Origin: Epiperipatus broadwayi | Lineage: Eukaryota > Onychophora > Udeonychophora > Euonychophora > Peripatidae | Direction of reading: 5' to 3' | Assembly (NCBI GenBank): GCA_028023455.1 | Contig: JAQFVV010000072.1 | Coordinates: 5,565,794 to 5,629,793 of the forward strand | DNA length: 64,000 nt | In this document: positions 1 through 11,782 of the stretch, piece after piece | Layout of the letters: the number at the start of each line of letters is the position of its first letter | How positions within the stretch are numbered: position 1 is the first letter of the stretch | Notes under the pieces: model-generated | The model's database searches: none | What the model saw: the letters and a program-made list of their open reading frames with translations, nothing else | What the model was told of the DNA's origin: nothing | Position numbers and translations under genes: made by a program

Positions 1-956
1 CAACATTTCCTGCAGCTCTGAAGCATTATTTGCAAAAACAACTACATCATATGTAAAATCTAAATGACTTAAATACTCTCCATTTACTTTCATTTCTTTA
101 GTTTCCCATTTTAATCCACAAAATACTTCTTGCAGCACTGCTGTAAAAAGTTTTGGAGATATGGAGTCACCTTGTCTTACACCTTTCTCAATGTTGATTT
201 TTCTAGTATCATTATGTAATCTAATTGTTGCTGTTGCATTTTTATAAATATTCATTAAAATATGACAATATCCTGGATCTATACCTTGATGATCCAATGC
301 TTTAATCACTGAAGAAATGTGTATAGAATCGAATGCCTTTTCATAATCTACAAATCCAAAACATAATGACAACTCATATTCATTTGTCCTTTCTATGACT
401 TCCCTCAATACCTGGATATGATCTATTGTACTAAAGCCACTTTTAAATCCAGCTTGTTTCTCTTGGTTGGTGGAAATCCAAAGTTCTCTGTAGACGAGTT
501 GTAATTATCTTGGTAAAAATTTTATATAAAACTGATAAAAGGCTGATAGGTCTGTAATTTCTAATATCTTCTTTATCACCTTTTTTAAATATTAATATTA
601 TTACTGCATTCTTCCAATCTTCCGGTACATCTTTATCATTTAGACATTTGGTATATAACTTTGCTAAAATTGTTTCTATTTCTTCACCTGCTTCTTTTAA
701 TATATCAATTATAATTCCATCATTTCCTGGAGCCTTTCCTTTCTTCATACATTTAATTGCATGTCTCACTTCTTCATTTATAATTCTGGGCAATTTGGAA
801 GATGTAATAGATATAGGAGGTACTTGTTCTTTATTACTATATAATTCTTGATAAAAATCTTCTACCAATTTCATGATGTCATCTCTTTTTTTAGTATCAA
901 TTCCATCTTTTTTTCTTATTGCAGATAGAAATTTCCTACCAATACCAAAATGTTGT
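1..956 (-). pseudogene. Reverse transcriptase domain of the RTE-type LINE, frameshifted and catalytically damaged
   Basis: This would copy the element's RNA at a nicked target. The first part (874-443) holds the finger region with [10 protein letters not shown] and [15 protein letters not shown] one-base insertion in an A run near 460 (GAGAAAC) shifts the frame; the next frame continues with QAGF, palm motif A (YEKAFDS), motif B (GVRQGDSISPKLF) and motif C at about 28-60. Motif C reads FTYDVVV where the family has FADD, so the first catalytic aspartate is replaced by tyrosine. Another frame change near 965 separates it from the endonuclease. The 3' part continues outside the window. The identification is secure; the inactivity is read directly from the sequence. 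Confidence 0.85.
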
Positions 957-2252
957 TTAACATTCTTGAGACTTTTTATTTTCTTCTACAGCTTTCCTTG
1001 CTATTTCACAGTTATACTTTCTTATATCATTTTCAACTCTTTTCCGTACCATTTTACAAAATTCAAGATATTCAATTCTTTTTAATACATCATTTTTGTA
1101 TATCTTCATATTTCTTCTTTTCTTCATAAATTCTCTAGTCTCAGTAGAAATTTTATTAGTCAATTGCTGCTTTTTTCTACCAGCTATCTTTGTTGCAGTT
1201 TTCAAAAGTGTATAAGTTATTTTCATATTAATCTCATTCAAATCTGAATCATGTTCAAAATCTCCTAACACTTGAAACCTATTTGTAAGTTCTAATTTAA
1301 ATTCATTAGAATGTTTCTGAAGATTAGGAATATCAACTGTAAATATTGTTTTTCTTAATAATTTTTGTCTCTCTAGTTTTACATTAACACGTAACTTACA
1401 CCTTACTAATCGATGATTACTTCCTGTGTTAAATTTATTAAGAACATTACAATCTTGAAATATGTATTTTCTGTTAGTCAAAATATAATCCAATTCTGCT
1501 GTATCTTCATTTGGATGTTTCCATGTCCATTTCCTTTTAACATTTTTCTCAAAAAATGAATTCATAATATAAAGTTTTTCTTTTTCTGCAAACTCCACAA
1601 GTCTATGTCCTCTCTCATTTCTATTACCATAACCAAAATTACCTACAGCAATTTCATCTTTCATTTGTCTACCAATTCTAGCATTAAAGTCTCCCATAAC
1701 AATTTTAAAATGTTGTTTACTCTGATCAAAAGCCTTTTGTACCTCCATATAAAAATCTTCTACTACTTCATCACTATGAGAACTTGTTGGGGCATAAACC
1801 TGAATTATCTGCATTTGGTATCTGCTATTAAGTTGTATAACTAATCTTGCCACTCTGTCCAATACACCATCAATCTCCACAATATTGTTCTTCCACTTTT
1901 TATTTATAATGAATCCTACTCCACTTGTATTTCCAATATGTGTGCCTTTATAATAGAGTATATGTCCACTTTTTAAATCAATTGTTTCTTCACCTTTTCT
2001 TCTAACTTCACAAAGTCCAATAATGTCCCATTTAATATAAGACAGTTCTTCTTCTAATTCTTGAAATCTTCCTTCACTTGAAAGTGATCTGCAGTTATAA
2101 GTACCTAAATAAAAAGTCGTCATCAAATGGCAGCCTGTGTCCACAATCAGGAGATTCTTAGAACCCTCCACCTTCAGCCACCAACCGCTGCCTTGGTTGG
2201 TGACTTTACAGCCTCCTGGGAATAAGGGACATGCTTTATTTTTGTCTGTCAT
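957..2252 (-). pseudogene. Endonuclease (EEP/APE-like) domain of the RTE-type LINE
   Basis: An open frame of about 431 codons encoding the target-nicking nuclease. Motifs in order: GTYNCRSL near residue 50, the glutamate motif IGLCEVRRKGE near 80, YAPTSSHSDE near 155, GDFNARIG near 190, the ELDYIL motif near 255 and GSNHRLVRC near 280. The last motif normally reads SDH; here the codon at about 1411 gives asparagine, so a catalytic aspartate is lost. The C-terminal third is basic and helical and should lead into the reverse transcriptase, but the frame ends at 957. The first 40 or so residues do not match the domain and may be translated leader; the true start is probably near the GTYNCRSL motif. 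Confidence 0.85.
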
Positions 2253-2768
2253 AATTATATATAGGTATTGGAAAAATATTTATCATTTACACAAACATTC
2301 ATTCTGCCTTCTCAGGCACTGAGAAGAAAGACCATGGTGTTTCTTGATCTTAAACTCAGAGGTAAAAAGCCAATAAACTCACCACACTGGCTAATGTGTG
2401 TTGGTGAGCAGCCCATCCATGTTCGTATACTATATGAATAATCACATAGTAATAACAGCTGCAACGACAAGAACATATGGAGTGGACATTAGCAATTTGC
2501 CCTGCTCGGTTCCTTTAAGGCCTCCAAGAGGAATCAAAGGGTCTCCTTTCAGTTAATAGAAAACTCCTTTCTGCAGACATTATTGATATAAAGAAGTTTA
2601 AATAAACCTCTATAAACAGATAACTATAACTGATTCTGAATGCAGACTAATAAATAGTCAATTACTGCAATAATAATTTTTAAATTGAACCCAAATAATT
2701 ACTTAAAAATAAGAGTAATAATGCATTATCTTTTCATTTTAAATTTATTTTTTGCTTTTTAATCTTCA

Positions 2769-2849
2769 TGTGATATAGCATCGGCCGGGAAGTGAACCCG
2801 CTAACCCAGGAAACTTCTTGTAAAGCAGCTATGCTGAGACCACCAATGC
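2769..2849 (-). mobile_element. tRNA-derived SINE, family I, copy 1
   Basis: On the minus strand this is a tRNA-like body. Seven bases GCATTGG at its start pair with CCGATGC at its end, as in an acceptor stem. It has an A-box-like GGTGGTCTCAG and a B-box-like GGGTTCACTTCC. It is followed by a short tail (TATATCACATGAAG) that becomes A-rich. Two other copies lie at 48571-48650 and 58187-58269 on the plus strand. The long interval before the T arm suggests descent from a class II (Leu/Ser type) tRNA. Drift in the anticodon region and multiple copies argue against a working tRNA gene. Confidence 0.65.
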
Positions 2850-3590
2850 TTGACAGCTTTTTAATCTTTTATAGTTGTAACATAGATATATGAAATAACA
2901 GAAATCATATTAATTATAAACATTTTGCTCATATAAAGAGTATGATTTGTGAAAGTAATCTGGCAGGGAGTTATGCAAGTGATAAAACTTTGGGTACCAT
3001 TAATGTAATTCAATCCAAATAAAATAAACTGATATTGATAAATTTGAATTTGTTCTTGATTACTTTAGTCAAAAAAGTGGTGTTAAAACAGCTAGTTTCT
3101 GAAGATGGCTCCCAAAATTATCACCCATAATTATTATATTTTTTCTACAAACTTTTTAAAATAATGATTTTAGAAATTGTATCAATGATTGAGAGCAAAG
3201 TATGTTCAGAATAGGCTGATTAAAGCCAGAATAAAGCTCTTGTAATAAACTCTTCTTTACTATACACATCAAAATTAGTTTAAGATTGGTATTATTTGTA
3301 ACTTAATAATCGTTTTAATAATACTCTTCTTCTAAGTGTCTGAAATTATTTTAAGTCCAGGAAAACCATTAATTTATTTAACAAAATGTTCTCCATTAAA
3401 AACATTTGAATGATTCTAGCTAATAATCATAAAAAATACACAATAGCTTTCTACAGGATCCAATCTTTTGATATTTTTAATTAATACTAAGACTTTGTAT
3501 CCCTTTCTAAATATCATAAATACTGGATGTTCAACATTTGCTTGAAACTTTGTGATGATGGTATTTTAGATGTGATATTTTGGACTATTT
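2850..3590. other. AT-rich non-coding stretch
   Basis: No open frame with recognisable content, RNA gene or clear repeat structure was seen here. Confidence 0.5.
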
Positions 3591-3859
3591 CCATCATGAT
3601 CATGATCAACCATTATCAATTCACTGCAGGATGAAGGTCACTCCAAGTTCAATCCATCTTCTCCAGTCTTTCTCTTCTCCATATCACCCTGCACACTTAC
3701 TTATTTTATCCATCCATCTCACATGTGGTCTCTTTCTGGGTCTTTTACAATCTTTTGAAATCCAGTTTAAGATTTCAATTGTCCATCTATTATTATCTTT
3801 TCTAGCAATATGTCCAGCCCAACTCCACTTCAGTCTTTTAATTTTTTCAATGAGGTCAG
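3591..3859 (-). pseudogene. 3' end of an RTE-type LINE
   Basis: The minus strand matches the coding 3' end also seen at 61990-62227 on the plus strand, including the segment around WSWAGHIARR and the conserved HVRWMDEI. It ends at 3591 in a degenerate GAT-type repeat (ATGATCATGATGG on the minus strand), the usual tail of RTE elements. Similarity to the other copy stops at about 3859, so this is a 5'-truncated insertion of roughly 270 bp. The plus-strand open frame over it is an antisense shadow. Confidence 0.75.
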
Positions 3860-3961
3860 AAAATTTTGAACTTTATTCAAACCTTTCAAATACAAATGAC
3901 TGTAAGTAATAATATCCAACAAGACAACACAGGTTAGTAATTTCACAACATTTCAAAAAGT

Positions 3962-4312
3962 ATTATTCTCCACTCTTCTTCAGGTGTTGTAGGTCTGATC
4001 AGTGACAATATTAATATAGGAGTTAAATTTATACCTATAGATTCTTGAATATTGAATTTTAATGCAACTCTAATCAATTGAGCTATTCTAACCAGTGACA
4101 ATATTAGGATAGTAGTCAGACATATCTTTAGATTCTTGAATATTGAATTTTAAAACAACACTCTAACCAACTGACCTATGCTGGCAGCTCAATTGATTAG
4201 AGTGTTGCCTTAAAATTCAATATTCAAGAATCTAAAGGTGTAAGTCTGACTCCTATGCTAATATTGTCACAGGTAAGGTTAGCAACACCCGAAGAAGAGT
4301 GGAGAAAATATT
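3962..4312. mobile_element. Three tRNA-like SINE units (family II), two minus and one plus, forming a foldback
   Basis: Units at about 3962-4087 and 4087-4185 (minus) and 4186-4312 (plus) share AATTCAATATTC, GAATCTAAAG and AATATTGTCAC. Each has an A-box-like start (AGCTCAATTGATTAGAG, or GGTCAGTTGGTTAGAG in the middle unit) and a B-box-like GTCTGACTCC. The outer ends form an inverted repeat (CTCCACTCTTCTTC against GAAGAAGAGTGGAG). A related single copy lies near 44345-44445. The reading as a Pol III-type SINE rests on the box motifs only. Confidence 0.5.
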
Positions 4313-5164
4313 TTATCACAATTGGATGTTATATTCTGCCACTTGTATATGTAAACCTATTTATATGACTTTTTAAAAATTCTAACATATTTGAGAACAG
4401 GATACAAATGCTCTAAAAACCATGTTCCACAACATATAATGTATTAATAAAACAAAATCCTACTCCACATCTCATGGATTATTAAATGTAAACATATTTC
4501 TTGGAACTCTAATGGCAACCTATTTGGAAATGTGATGTGAATCCTCTAAAAATAGCCTCATAATATTTGAATATGAAACTTCCAAAAAAAAGTTCCAGTT
4601 TGGAGAAAAATTTACCCACAAAATTTTTGATTACCCAATTGAATATTACTATGAAAAATATTGCATGTATGCTTAGGTTCACTGTGTTGAAATGGTTTCT
4701 CATCCTACCACATATTTCTACATTAAATACCTGAAGAGAACCAACTTACCAAAAATGATGGAAAGTTATTAAGTAAATCAGATTAAAAATATAAGGATTA
4801 ATTTCATTACTTATAATGCAAATCTAATATCAAAAGAAGTTTCTCCAGACAAAAGAATTATAAAAATGGGCTTCAAGTTAGATACCAAATCAAGTAACAA
4901 AAAGTAGCCATATTTGATTTGTCTTTAACGTTGAATCTTAATAAGAAGTTCAGAACCATCCTAAAATTTAAAAACACCACAGTTATGTAGTTACAGTTAG
5001 ACACAACACAAAAATCACATCATAAATATCTTCAATGTATGCACACAATGACATAATTAAAATCATAGATGAAACCATGAGTAAATCTAATTGAAATATC
5101 TACTGATATTTTGTAAATGTTTCATAAGCACACATCTGAATTTCTATTATTCAAAAACCTCTAT
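4313..5164. other. AT-rich non-coding stretch
   Basis: Nothing supportable was seen. The short frames here do not resemble any family and codon use is that of the background. Confidence 0.5.
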
Positions 5165-6050
5165 TATCAAAACAAAATTTTGGTGCTTATGAGTTTTCTG
5201 GTAAATAAGATGGCAGCCGTATTTTTGATAAATATACAGTTTTAAGGATCTACAATCTACTAAACGTCACATGATCACTATCTCATACTAGCACATAATT
5301 GTTATTAAACAATTCAAAACAAAGCAAAACTCTCCATATAGTAGTGCCATCTTGTGCTAACAAGAGCAATCAATGGATGTCAGAAGGCTTGTGCATAAAA
5401 TCCCTATCTAGTGCCTACTCATCCAATGTCTACCGAAGATGTGTTAGTTGTTAAATTAAAACAAAATTAATAAATTGTTAAATTAAAAAAAGGGAATAAA
5501 TTCTGATAAATTTCATTAAGAAGCTTTATTTCAATTTTTTTTATTACTTATAATGTGGGAAATGACAAGATGCTCTTAACATTGTTGTACTTTGGTTCAA
5601 TTCAGCTTTTCTTTTTGTCGATGGTATTTTTGATAAATTGTCATAATGATAAAAATTTGGGACCTTCCTGTTACAGAATGTGATGCAGTGGATTGTTTCC
5701 AATGGTATAGGATCCTGCCCTCCCAAAAAGTATGTCAAAGGACAGGATATGATTGCATGCTGTTGACGTGAATTAAGTGCAGTAGATATTTTTATTTATT
5801 TATTCAATTTTTCTCGTAATAAGTTAATCCAAAAAACCCGTAACAATTGTAATTAATTTTTCCACAATTATTTCTTTTTTTAAAATAACATAAATAAAAA
5901 ATAAAATGTAAATATTAAATACAATGTTTCTTAGGAGCAATTTTTTTGTAAACATTTTTTTGGGGGGAGCTTGAAACTGTAGATTTATCAAAAATATAGA
6001 CCGCCATCTTGGTTTCCAGGAAAACTCACAAGGACCCAAAATTTTAAACA
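5165..6050. repeat. Composite block bounded by inverted repeats of about 75 bp
   Basis: The left arm at about 5173-5245 contains GAGTTTTCTGG, AAGATGGC and TTTTTGATAAAT. The right arm at about 5965-6045 contains the complement (ATTTATCAAAAA, GCCATCTT, CCAGGAAAACTC). By eye the arms are about three quarters identical. The interior holds an HHR family 2 fragment (5262-5430) and a segment around 5650-5740 related to 23980-24060 (both contain GATGCAGTGGA and CCAAAAAGT). It may be an old foldback or a DNA element with terminal inverted repeats; no transposase is present. Confidence 0.45.
5262..5430 (-). repeat. HHR family 2 repeat, fragment without the ribozyme core
   Basis: It matches the family 2 unit from the conserved TCACATGATCAC edge through CTCCATATAGTAGTGCC and ATCAATGGATGTCAGAAGG to CTACTCATCCAAT. 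It stops just before the stem I/cleavage region, so the catalytic core is absent. Orientation is given by the ribozyme strand in full copies. Confidence 0.65.
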
Positions 6051-7479
6051 TGATCTGTAATTTCTTTGCAATAAAAAATTTGTTTGTACTCGTATTAACA
6101 AATAAAATTATAAAAAAAAAAAACCCCAGTAAATCCCTAAAAATTAATGACTAATAAAAGCAAACTGACTGCTTTTTAATGTTAATTCAATATTCTAATT
6201 TACGACCAATGCTATAAACAATCTTTAAAAAAAAAGTTAAATATGACTGCTAAATAAAAGAGCGAGAGCGAAAAAAAATCACTGAAGAAAAATGAATAAA
6301 TCTTTCATTCTTTTACATTTTAAAAGATATTATGTTGATTTTCCAAGAGCAAAGCTAACCTGTTTTTTTTAAAAACAAGATCAAAAATTAATTAGTAAAA
6401 TATAAATTGTTTTGATTAAGGGTTTTAATCATTGCCATACATTTTTATACCAATAAATTATTTCAAGATTTTATTTTGTTAGTATTGAAATAAATTTATG
6501 TAGTTTACAGATATATATTAGCAAAACTGTAAGTAATAAAATTAATGTTTGTTTATATTTTTAGTAAATTTTGGTTTTTAATGAGAAGGTCAAAAATCTA
6601 ATCTTGAGTTTAGAAACTAGGGCATAATGGTCAATAAAATAAAAGTAGAACATTAACAAGAAGTATCTGCCTACATTATAAATTTTCTAGGTTCAAATAG
6701 CCTAGTGGTGCCCAGTATGGCAGATAGAATAATGAAACCACTTCCCCAACTGTTATAATAGATTTCATTCAAAAATTATTTCTACTAATGTTTATAATAT
6801 ATGAAAAAACATGCTAATAAGAAAAAAGGTACCAGAGCAAAGCATTCAGATGTACTGAATTCAAACTTAGTTGTTTCAGGAATGATTCCATTCTCAGCAT
6901 TATGTGTTTAATAGTGATGACATATTTACAGGCTTATTAAAATACAATAAATTTGAAAAAAATATTTTTAAAAAGATGTAATTATTAAAAGGAAGAAAAT
7001 TCTTACCTTTCTTCCATGAATCAAACACAAACATATTTCTCATATATATATATAGTGTCTATATAAACATATTAGACCATAAATAAAAATGAAATTCCAC
7101 TTTTACTGTTAAAAGGAGGTTGCCTTGACAACAGATAAAGATTATTGATTATTATTGATATTTGTATTGTCTAAATGTTGATTGCTTTCAGTAATTTACA
7201 TACACACATATGTGTTTTTATTAAGATGAATATTAGTCTCAAGGCACACAACATAATAGTTTATGTTGAAATGGTATTTATTGACACACACCCCATTTCA
7301 CCTACTATGATCTATGCTAGTATTTATTATGAGTTCAAATTTAACCAAGTGCATGTGTATATACATATATTTAGGTATATTAAGTATATGTGTGTTTAAA
7401 TTAAATGTAAATTGCATAAACATTGTTATATATGTATGAGTGCACCTATATATATATATATTTTAATGTTCACTGAAAG
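6051..7479. other. AT-rich non-coding stretch
   Basis: Only background with small AT microsatellites, for example near 7042-7052 and 7449-7460. No gene or repeat family was recognised. Confidence 0.5.
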
Positions 7480-9402
7480 AGTCTGAAGATTTCTTAACAT
7501 ATCTTTACTACAAGGGCGCCATCTAGGCATTTGAACCTAGAAAAATTTATATAGTAGGCAGATACATAAGTTAAGATTCAAAAAAATTTTTTATATATAT
7601 TATTCTGACCATTTGCCTAATGTCACTAGCTCATAGAGTAGCAGAGATTTAAACATTTTTATAAGTTTTAATAGATTTATATTCTCAAAATATATTAATA
7701 TTTAAAACAATAAAATAAAAGAAGCCACTGCCAGTAATTAGCACACAAATAGATTTTATTAACACACATTTAAAATTGAGGAATAAATTTATTCTTAGAT
7801 TTTAACATTAATTTTTTTAAATTTAAATTACTATTTTAAATAGACCACACAGATGGATATTTAAGTTATATTTTACTTTAGCATGTCGAGTATAGATAGG
7901 CTACATAGATTTTTTCCACTTAAAAACTTATCAAAACATTCATTCAATCTCAGACTAAAAGTTTGTAGCCAACCCAATGTCAGCTTCCAGATATATATTT
8001 GCAACCAATGTAATATGAAGATGCTAGCATAAAACCATGCCAACAGGAATGTGCATCTGACAGCGTGATATTATTTGAAGGAAATGATCCGTGTCCAGAA
8101 CAGGAAAGTGCATCTGTCTGACTAAGAAATCATGTATATAATTTTTTTGTTTAGAGTGCTACATATGGGGGAGAGCGGTCTTTCTGCCAACTTATAAATC
8201 CCTGTCCATAGATTTAGAAGGGGTTAATGGTGCAGGAAATATGTCTGCGACCATTTCAAAAATATGACTGCCTCTTTGGGGTCATGCATTCAGTTGGGCA
8301 CCTTGCCCTGTATGCTAAACATGCTTCACATTACATTAATATAAACACCCATATATCCCTCCACAAGCATTGTCCTAACTACAAAACAAATAGCCTGAAA
8401 TTCACCCCTTAAAATAAACATAAACGAATTTAAACATAGTTATTAATTTTTATCCATGCAGCTATCCATACTCAACTTTATATTTAATACATTTTAGTTA
8501 AAACATAACACACCCACAAAAAAAAAAAGAAATGGAAATGATTGCTTAAACATCTGCATAAAAAATATTAATAATTGAATTTGCATTCTTTAATTCAGAT
8601 AAGAGTTCTTATTTTCAGCTATTAATTCATTGCAATTTTAGAAAAGTTTTTATTAGATAGACACAAGAGTTCATACTTTACGGATTGAGTAGATTTAGAA
8701 GTCCATCTTCATGATCACTTTCGTAGATTTTGTCCTTCTTTGAAATGAAACTGCTACTTGCCATGCATTTGGTCAGGAACTGTCATCAATAGGCCTCAGC
8801 TGGTTGTCCGGAAAATTAAATTTATTGCAGACTTCCACATCGTGAAAATCTGCAATATAGCTAGTTATAATGATATATTTATAGTCAGCTCTCAGATCCT
8901 ATTATAATAATCATTTGGCTTTTATATTTTTCTTAGCCTCTTATCATCCAATCTTGGGATTCAATGAGCCAGACATCACTAATCTTTTTGTGTTTCAGTT
9001 ACGGTCCATATTATCATTTCCATGCTTGCATTGGACATTTAATTTCTTTGTATTCTCTTACCATTTAATTTATTTTAAGTGCCTCAAGGGCTAGTTTGCT
9101 TTTGAACAATCATTTAATTAATAAAACAATCATTTCCATTTTATAAGATTATAGAAATCAACATTATTTCTATTTTTAAAATATCAATCTTAATATTTTT
9201 ACTTTTTTACAAAAAAAAAATACTTTCAAATACTTTTTCTTAAAATAGTTTGTTTTCCATCTGCCGACAATATATATATATTAAACAACTTTTAATTTTC
9301 AGTTTTTAAGTTTTTTTCTTTTTAATAAATCAATTTTTATTTACGATCTTTTTATTTTCATTTTAAAATAATGTAACAGAATATTATATTTCGTTACATA
9401 TC
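7480..9402 (+). repeat. Dispersed repeat of about 1.9 kb, copy 1
   Basis: It is colinear with 9941-11782 and nearly identical from ACAAGGGCGCCATCTAGG (7511) to TTTTAAAATAATGTAA (about 9378). A third, more diverged copy begins at 63455. A frame of 61 codons (8227-8412) survives in both copies. However, the differences I could read in it are mostly amino-acid changing, so it does not look like a protein under constraint. No transposase, RT or terminal inverted repeat was recognised; it could be a non-autonomous element or a local segmental duplication. Confidence 0.65.
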
Positions 9403-9940
9403 AGTAAACTTTTTCAAAAAACAAAAAACATTAAAAAAAAAAATTTACTTAGTGTTAGTAATGACGTTACACAAATTGATTATACTAAATTTTTTTAAAA
9501 AGACAAAACTTTGGTTATTAATGAAAAGACATAACTTTGGTTAGTAATTACAAGAAAAAAAAAGCTGACTATTCTTTCCTTTTCACCCCAGCTGAGATTA
9601 CACCTCCTCCTTCAAGAGTTCCCTTTTCCCTACATTTCATTATTAACTTAGGCAAGTCAAAGAAGTTACATGATTTTAGACTTTTTTTTAAAAATTAAAT
9701 TATGATTTATATTAATTATTACATTTTATTCCTCACATTTATTTCTACATATGTGCAATTTTCTTACTGGCAGTACTTTTTACACAAAATTCAAACTATA
9801 ACTTTACATTAATACAAAACATATATCTATACTCATTTTTAAAGAAAAATCTTACTGGCATGATTTATTTTTAAAATTCTCAGGGCACTCATGGTTTATT
9901 AAACATCGTACCATGTTGGGAGACCACTTTAACAGTCACT
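9403..9940. other. Spacer between the two copies of the 1.8-kb repeat
   Basis: AT-rich sequence not found in either repeat copy. Nothing coding was seen. Confidence 0.45.
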
Positions 9941-11782
9941 GCAGGAGTCTTACCATATCTGCCATACAAGGGCACCATCTAGGCATTTGAACCTAGAAAA
10001 ATTTATATAGTAGGCAGATACGTAAGTTAAGATTCAAAAAATTTTTTTATATATATTATTCTGACCATTTGCCTAATGTCACTAGCTCATAGAGTAGCAG
10101 AGATTTAAACATTTTTATAAGTTTTAATAGATTTATATTCTCAAAATATATTAATATTTAAAACAATAAAATAAAAGAAGCCACTGCCAGTAATTAACAC
10201 CCAAATAGATTTTATTAACGCACATTTAAAATTGAGGAATAAATAGACCACACAGATGGATATTTAAATTATATTTTACTTTAGCATGTCGAGTATAGAT
10301 AGGCTACATAGATTTTTTCCACTTAAAAACTTATCAAAACATTCATTCAATCTCAGACTAAAAGTTCGTAGCCAACCCAATGTCAGCTTCCAGATATATA
10401 TTTGCAACCAATGTAATATAAAGATGCTAGCATAAAACCACGCTGACAGGAATGTGCATCTGACAGTGTGATATTATTTGAAGGAAATGATCTGTGTCCA
10501 GTACAGGAAAGTGCATCTGTCTGACTAAGGAATCGTATATAATTTTTTTTAGAGGGAGAGCGGTCTTTCTGCTGACTTATAAATCCCTGTCCATAGAGCT
10601 AGAAGGGGTTAATGGTGCAGGAAATATGTCTGCAACCATTTCAACGATATGACTGCTTCTTTGGGGTCATGCATTCAGATGGGCACCTTGCCCTGTATGC
10701 TAAACACGCTTCACATTACATTAATATAAACACCCATATATCCCTCCACAAGCATTGTCCTAACTATGGAACAAATAGCCTGAAATTCACCCCTTAAAAT
10801 ATACATAAATGAATTTAAACATAGTTATTAATTTTTATCCATGCAGCTATCCATACCCCACTTTATATTTAATACATTTTAGTTAAAACATAACACACAC
10901 ACACACACAAAAAAGAAATGGAAATGATTGCTTAAACATCTGCATAAAAATATTAATAATTGAATTTGCATTCTTTAATTCAGATAAGAGTTCTTATTTT
11001 CAGCTATTAATTCATTGCAATTTTAGAAAAGTTCTTATTAGATAGATACAAGAGTTCATACTTTACGGATTGAGTAGATTTAGAAGTCCATCTTCATGAT
11101 CACTTTTGTAGATTTTGTCCTTCTTTGAAATGAAACTGCTACTTGCCATGCATTTGGTCAGGAACTGTCATCAATAGGCCTCAGCTGGTTGTCCGGAAAA
11201 TTAAATTTATTGCAGACTGCCACATCGTGAAAATTTGCAATATAGCTAGTTATAACAATATATTCATAGTCAGCTCTCAGATCCTATTATAATAATCATT
11301 TGGCTTTTATATTTTTCTTAGCCTCTTATCATCCAATCTTGGGATTCAATGAGCCATACATCACTAATCCTTTCATGTTTCAGTTATGATCCATACTGTC
11401 ATTTCTGTGCTTGCATTGGTCATTTAATTTCTTTGTATTCTCTTACCATTTAATTTATTTTAAGTGCCTCAAGGGCTAGTTTGCTTTTGAACAATCATTT
11501 AATTAATAAAACAATCATTTCCATTTTCTAAGATTATAGAAATCAACATTATTTCTATTTTTAAAATATCAATCTTTAAATTTTTACAAAAAAAAATTCT
11601 TTCTAATACTTGTTCTTAAAATAGTTTAAGTTTTCCATCTGTGCGACAATATATATATATTAAACAACTTTTAATTTTCAGTTTTTAAGTTTTTTTCTTT
11701 TTAATAAATCAATTTTTATTTACGATCTTTTTATTTTCATTTTAAAATAATGTAATGGAATATTATATTCCATTACAATATA
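9941..11782 (+). repeat. Dispersed repeat of about 1.8 kb, copy 2
   Basis: Second copy in the same orientation, offset by about 2455 bp from the first. Relative to copy 1 it lacks a short AT-rich segment near 10242 and ends in a small inverted motif (TAATGGAATATTATATTCCA, 11752-11771) followed by a TA run. Copy-to-copy differences are scattered substitutions and small indels, consistent with a fairly recent duplication. Confidence 0.65.

Larger units (their letters stand above)
1..2590 (-). mobile_element. RTE/BovB-type LINE, 5' and central part, cut by the left window edge
   Basis: A non-LTR retrotransposon read on the minus strand: apurinic-like endonuclease first (957-2252), then reverse transcriptase (956 down to 1), continuing beyond the window. 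Domain order and style resemble RTE/BovB elements, whose endonuclease gave rise to proteins annotated as craniofacial development protein 2-like. The RNase H and 3' end are not in view, but 3' ends that look like the same family lie at 3591-3859 and 61844-62250 and end in GAT-type repeats, as RTE elements do. The copy is dead: there are frameshifts near 965 and 460 and catalytic residues are lost in both domains. The stretch 2253-2590 is richer in GC than its surroundings and is probably the 5' leader; its outer edge is a guess. Confidence 0.85.

Noticed and set aside
3580-3909. 109-codon plus-strand frame and its relatives at 61706-62202
   Set aside because: These are antisense shadows of the RTE LINE 3' coding end.
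8227-8412. 61-codon frame preserved in two repeat copies (also 10612-10797)
   Set aside because: The copies are recent duplicates and most differences between the frames change the amino acid, so preservation does not indicate selection.
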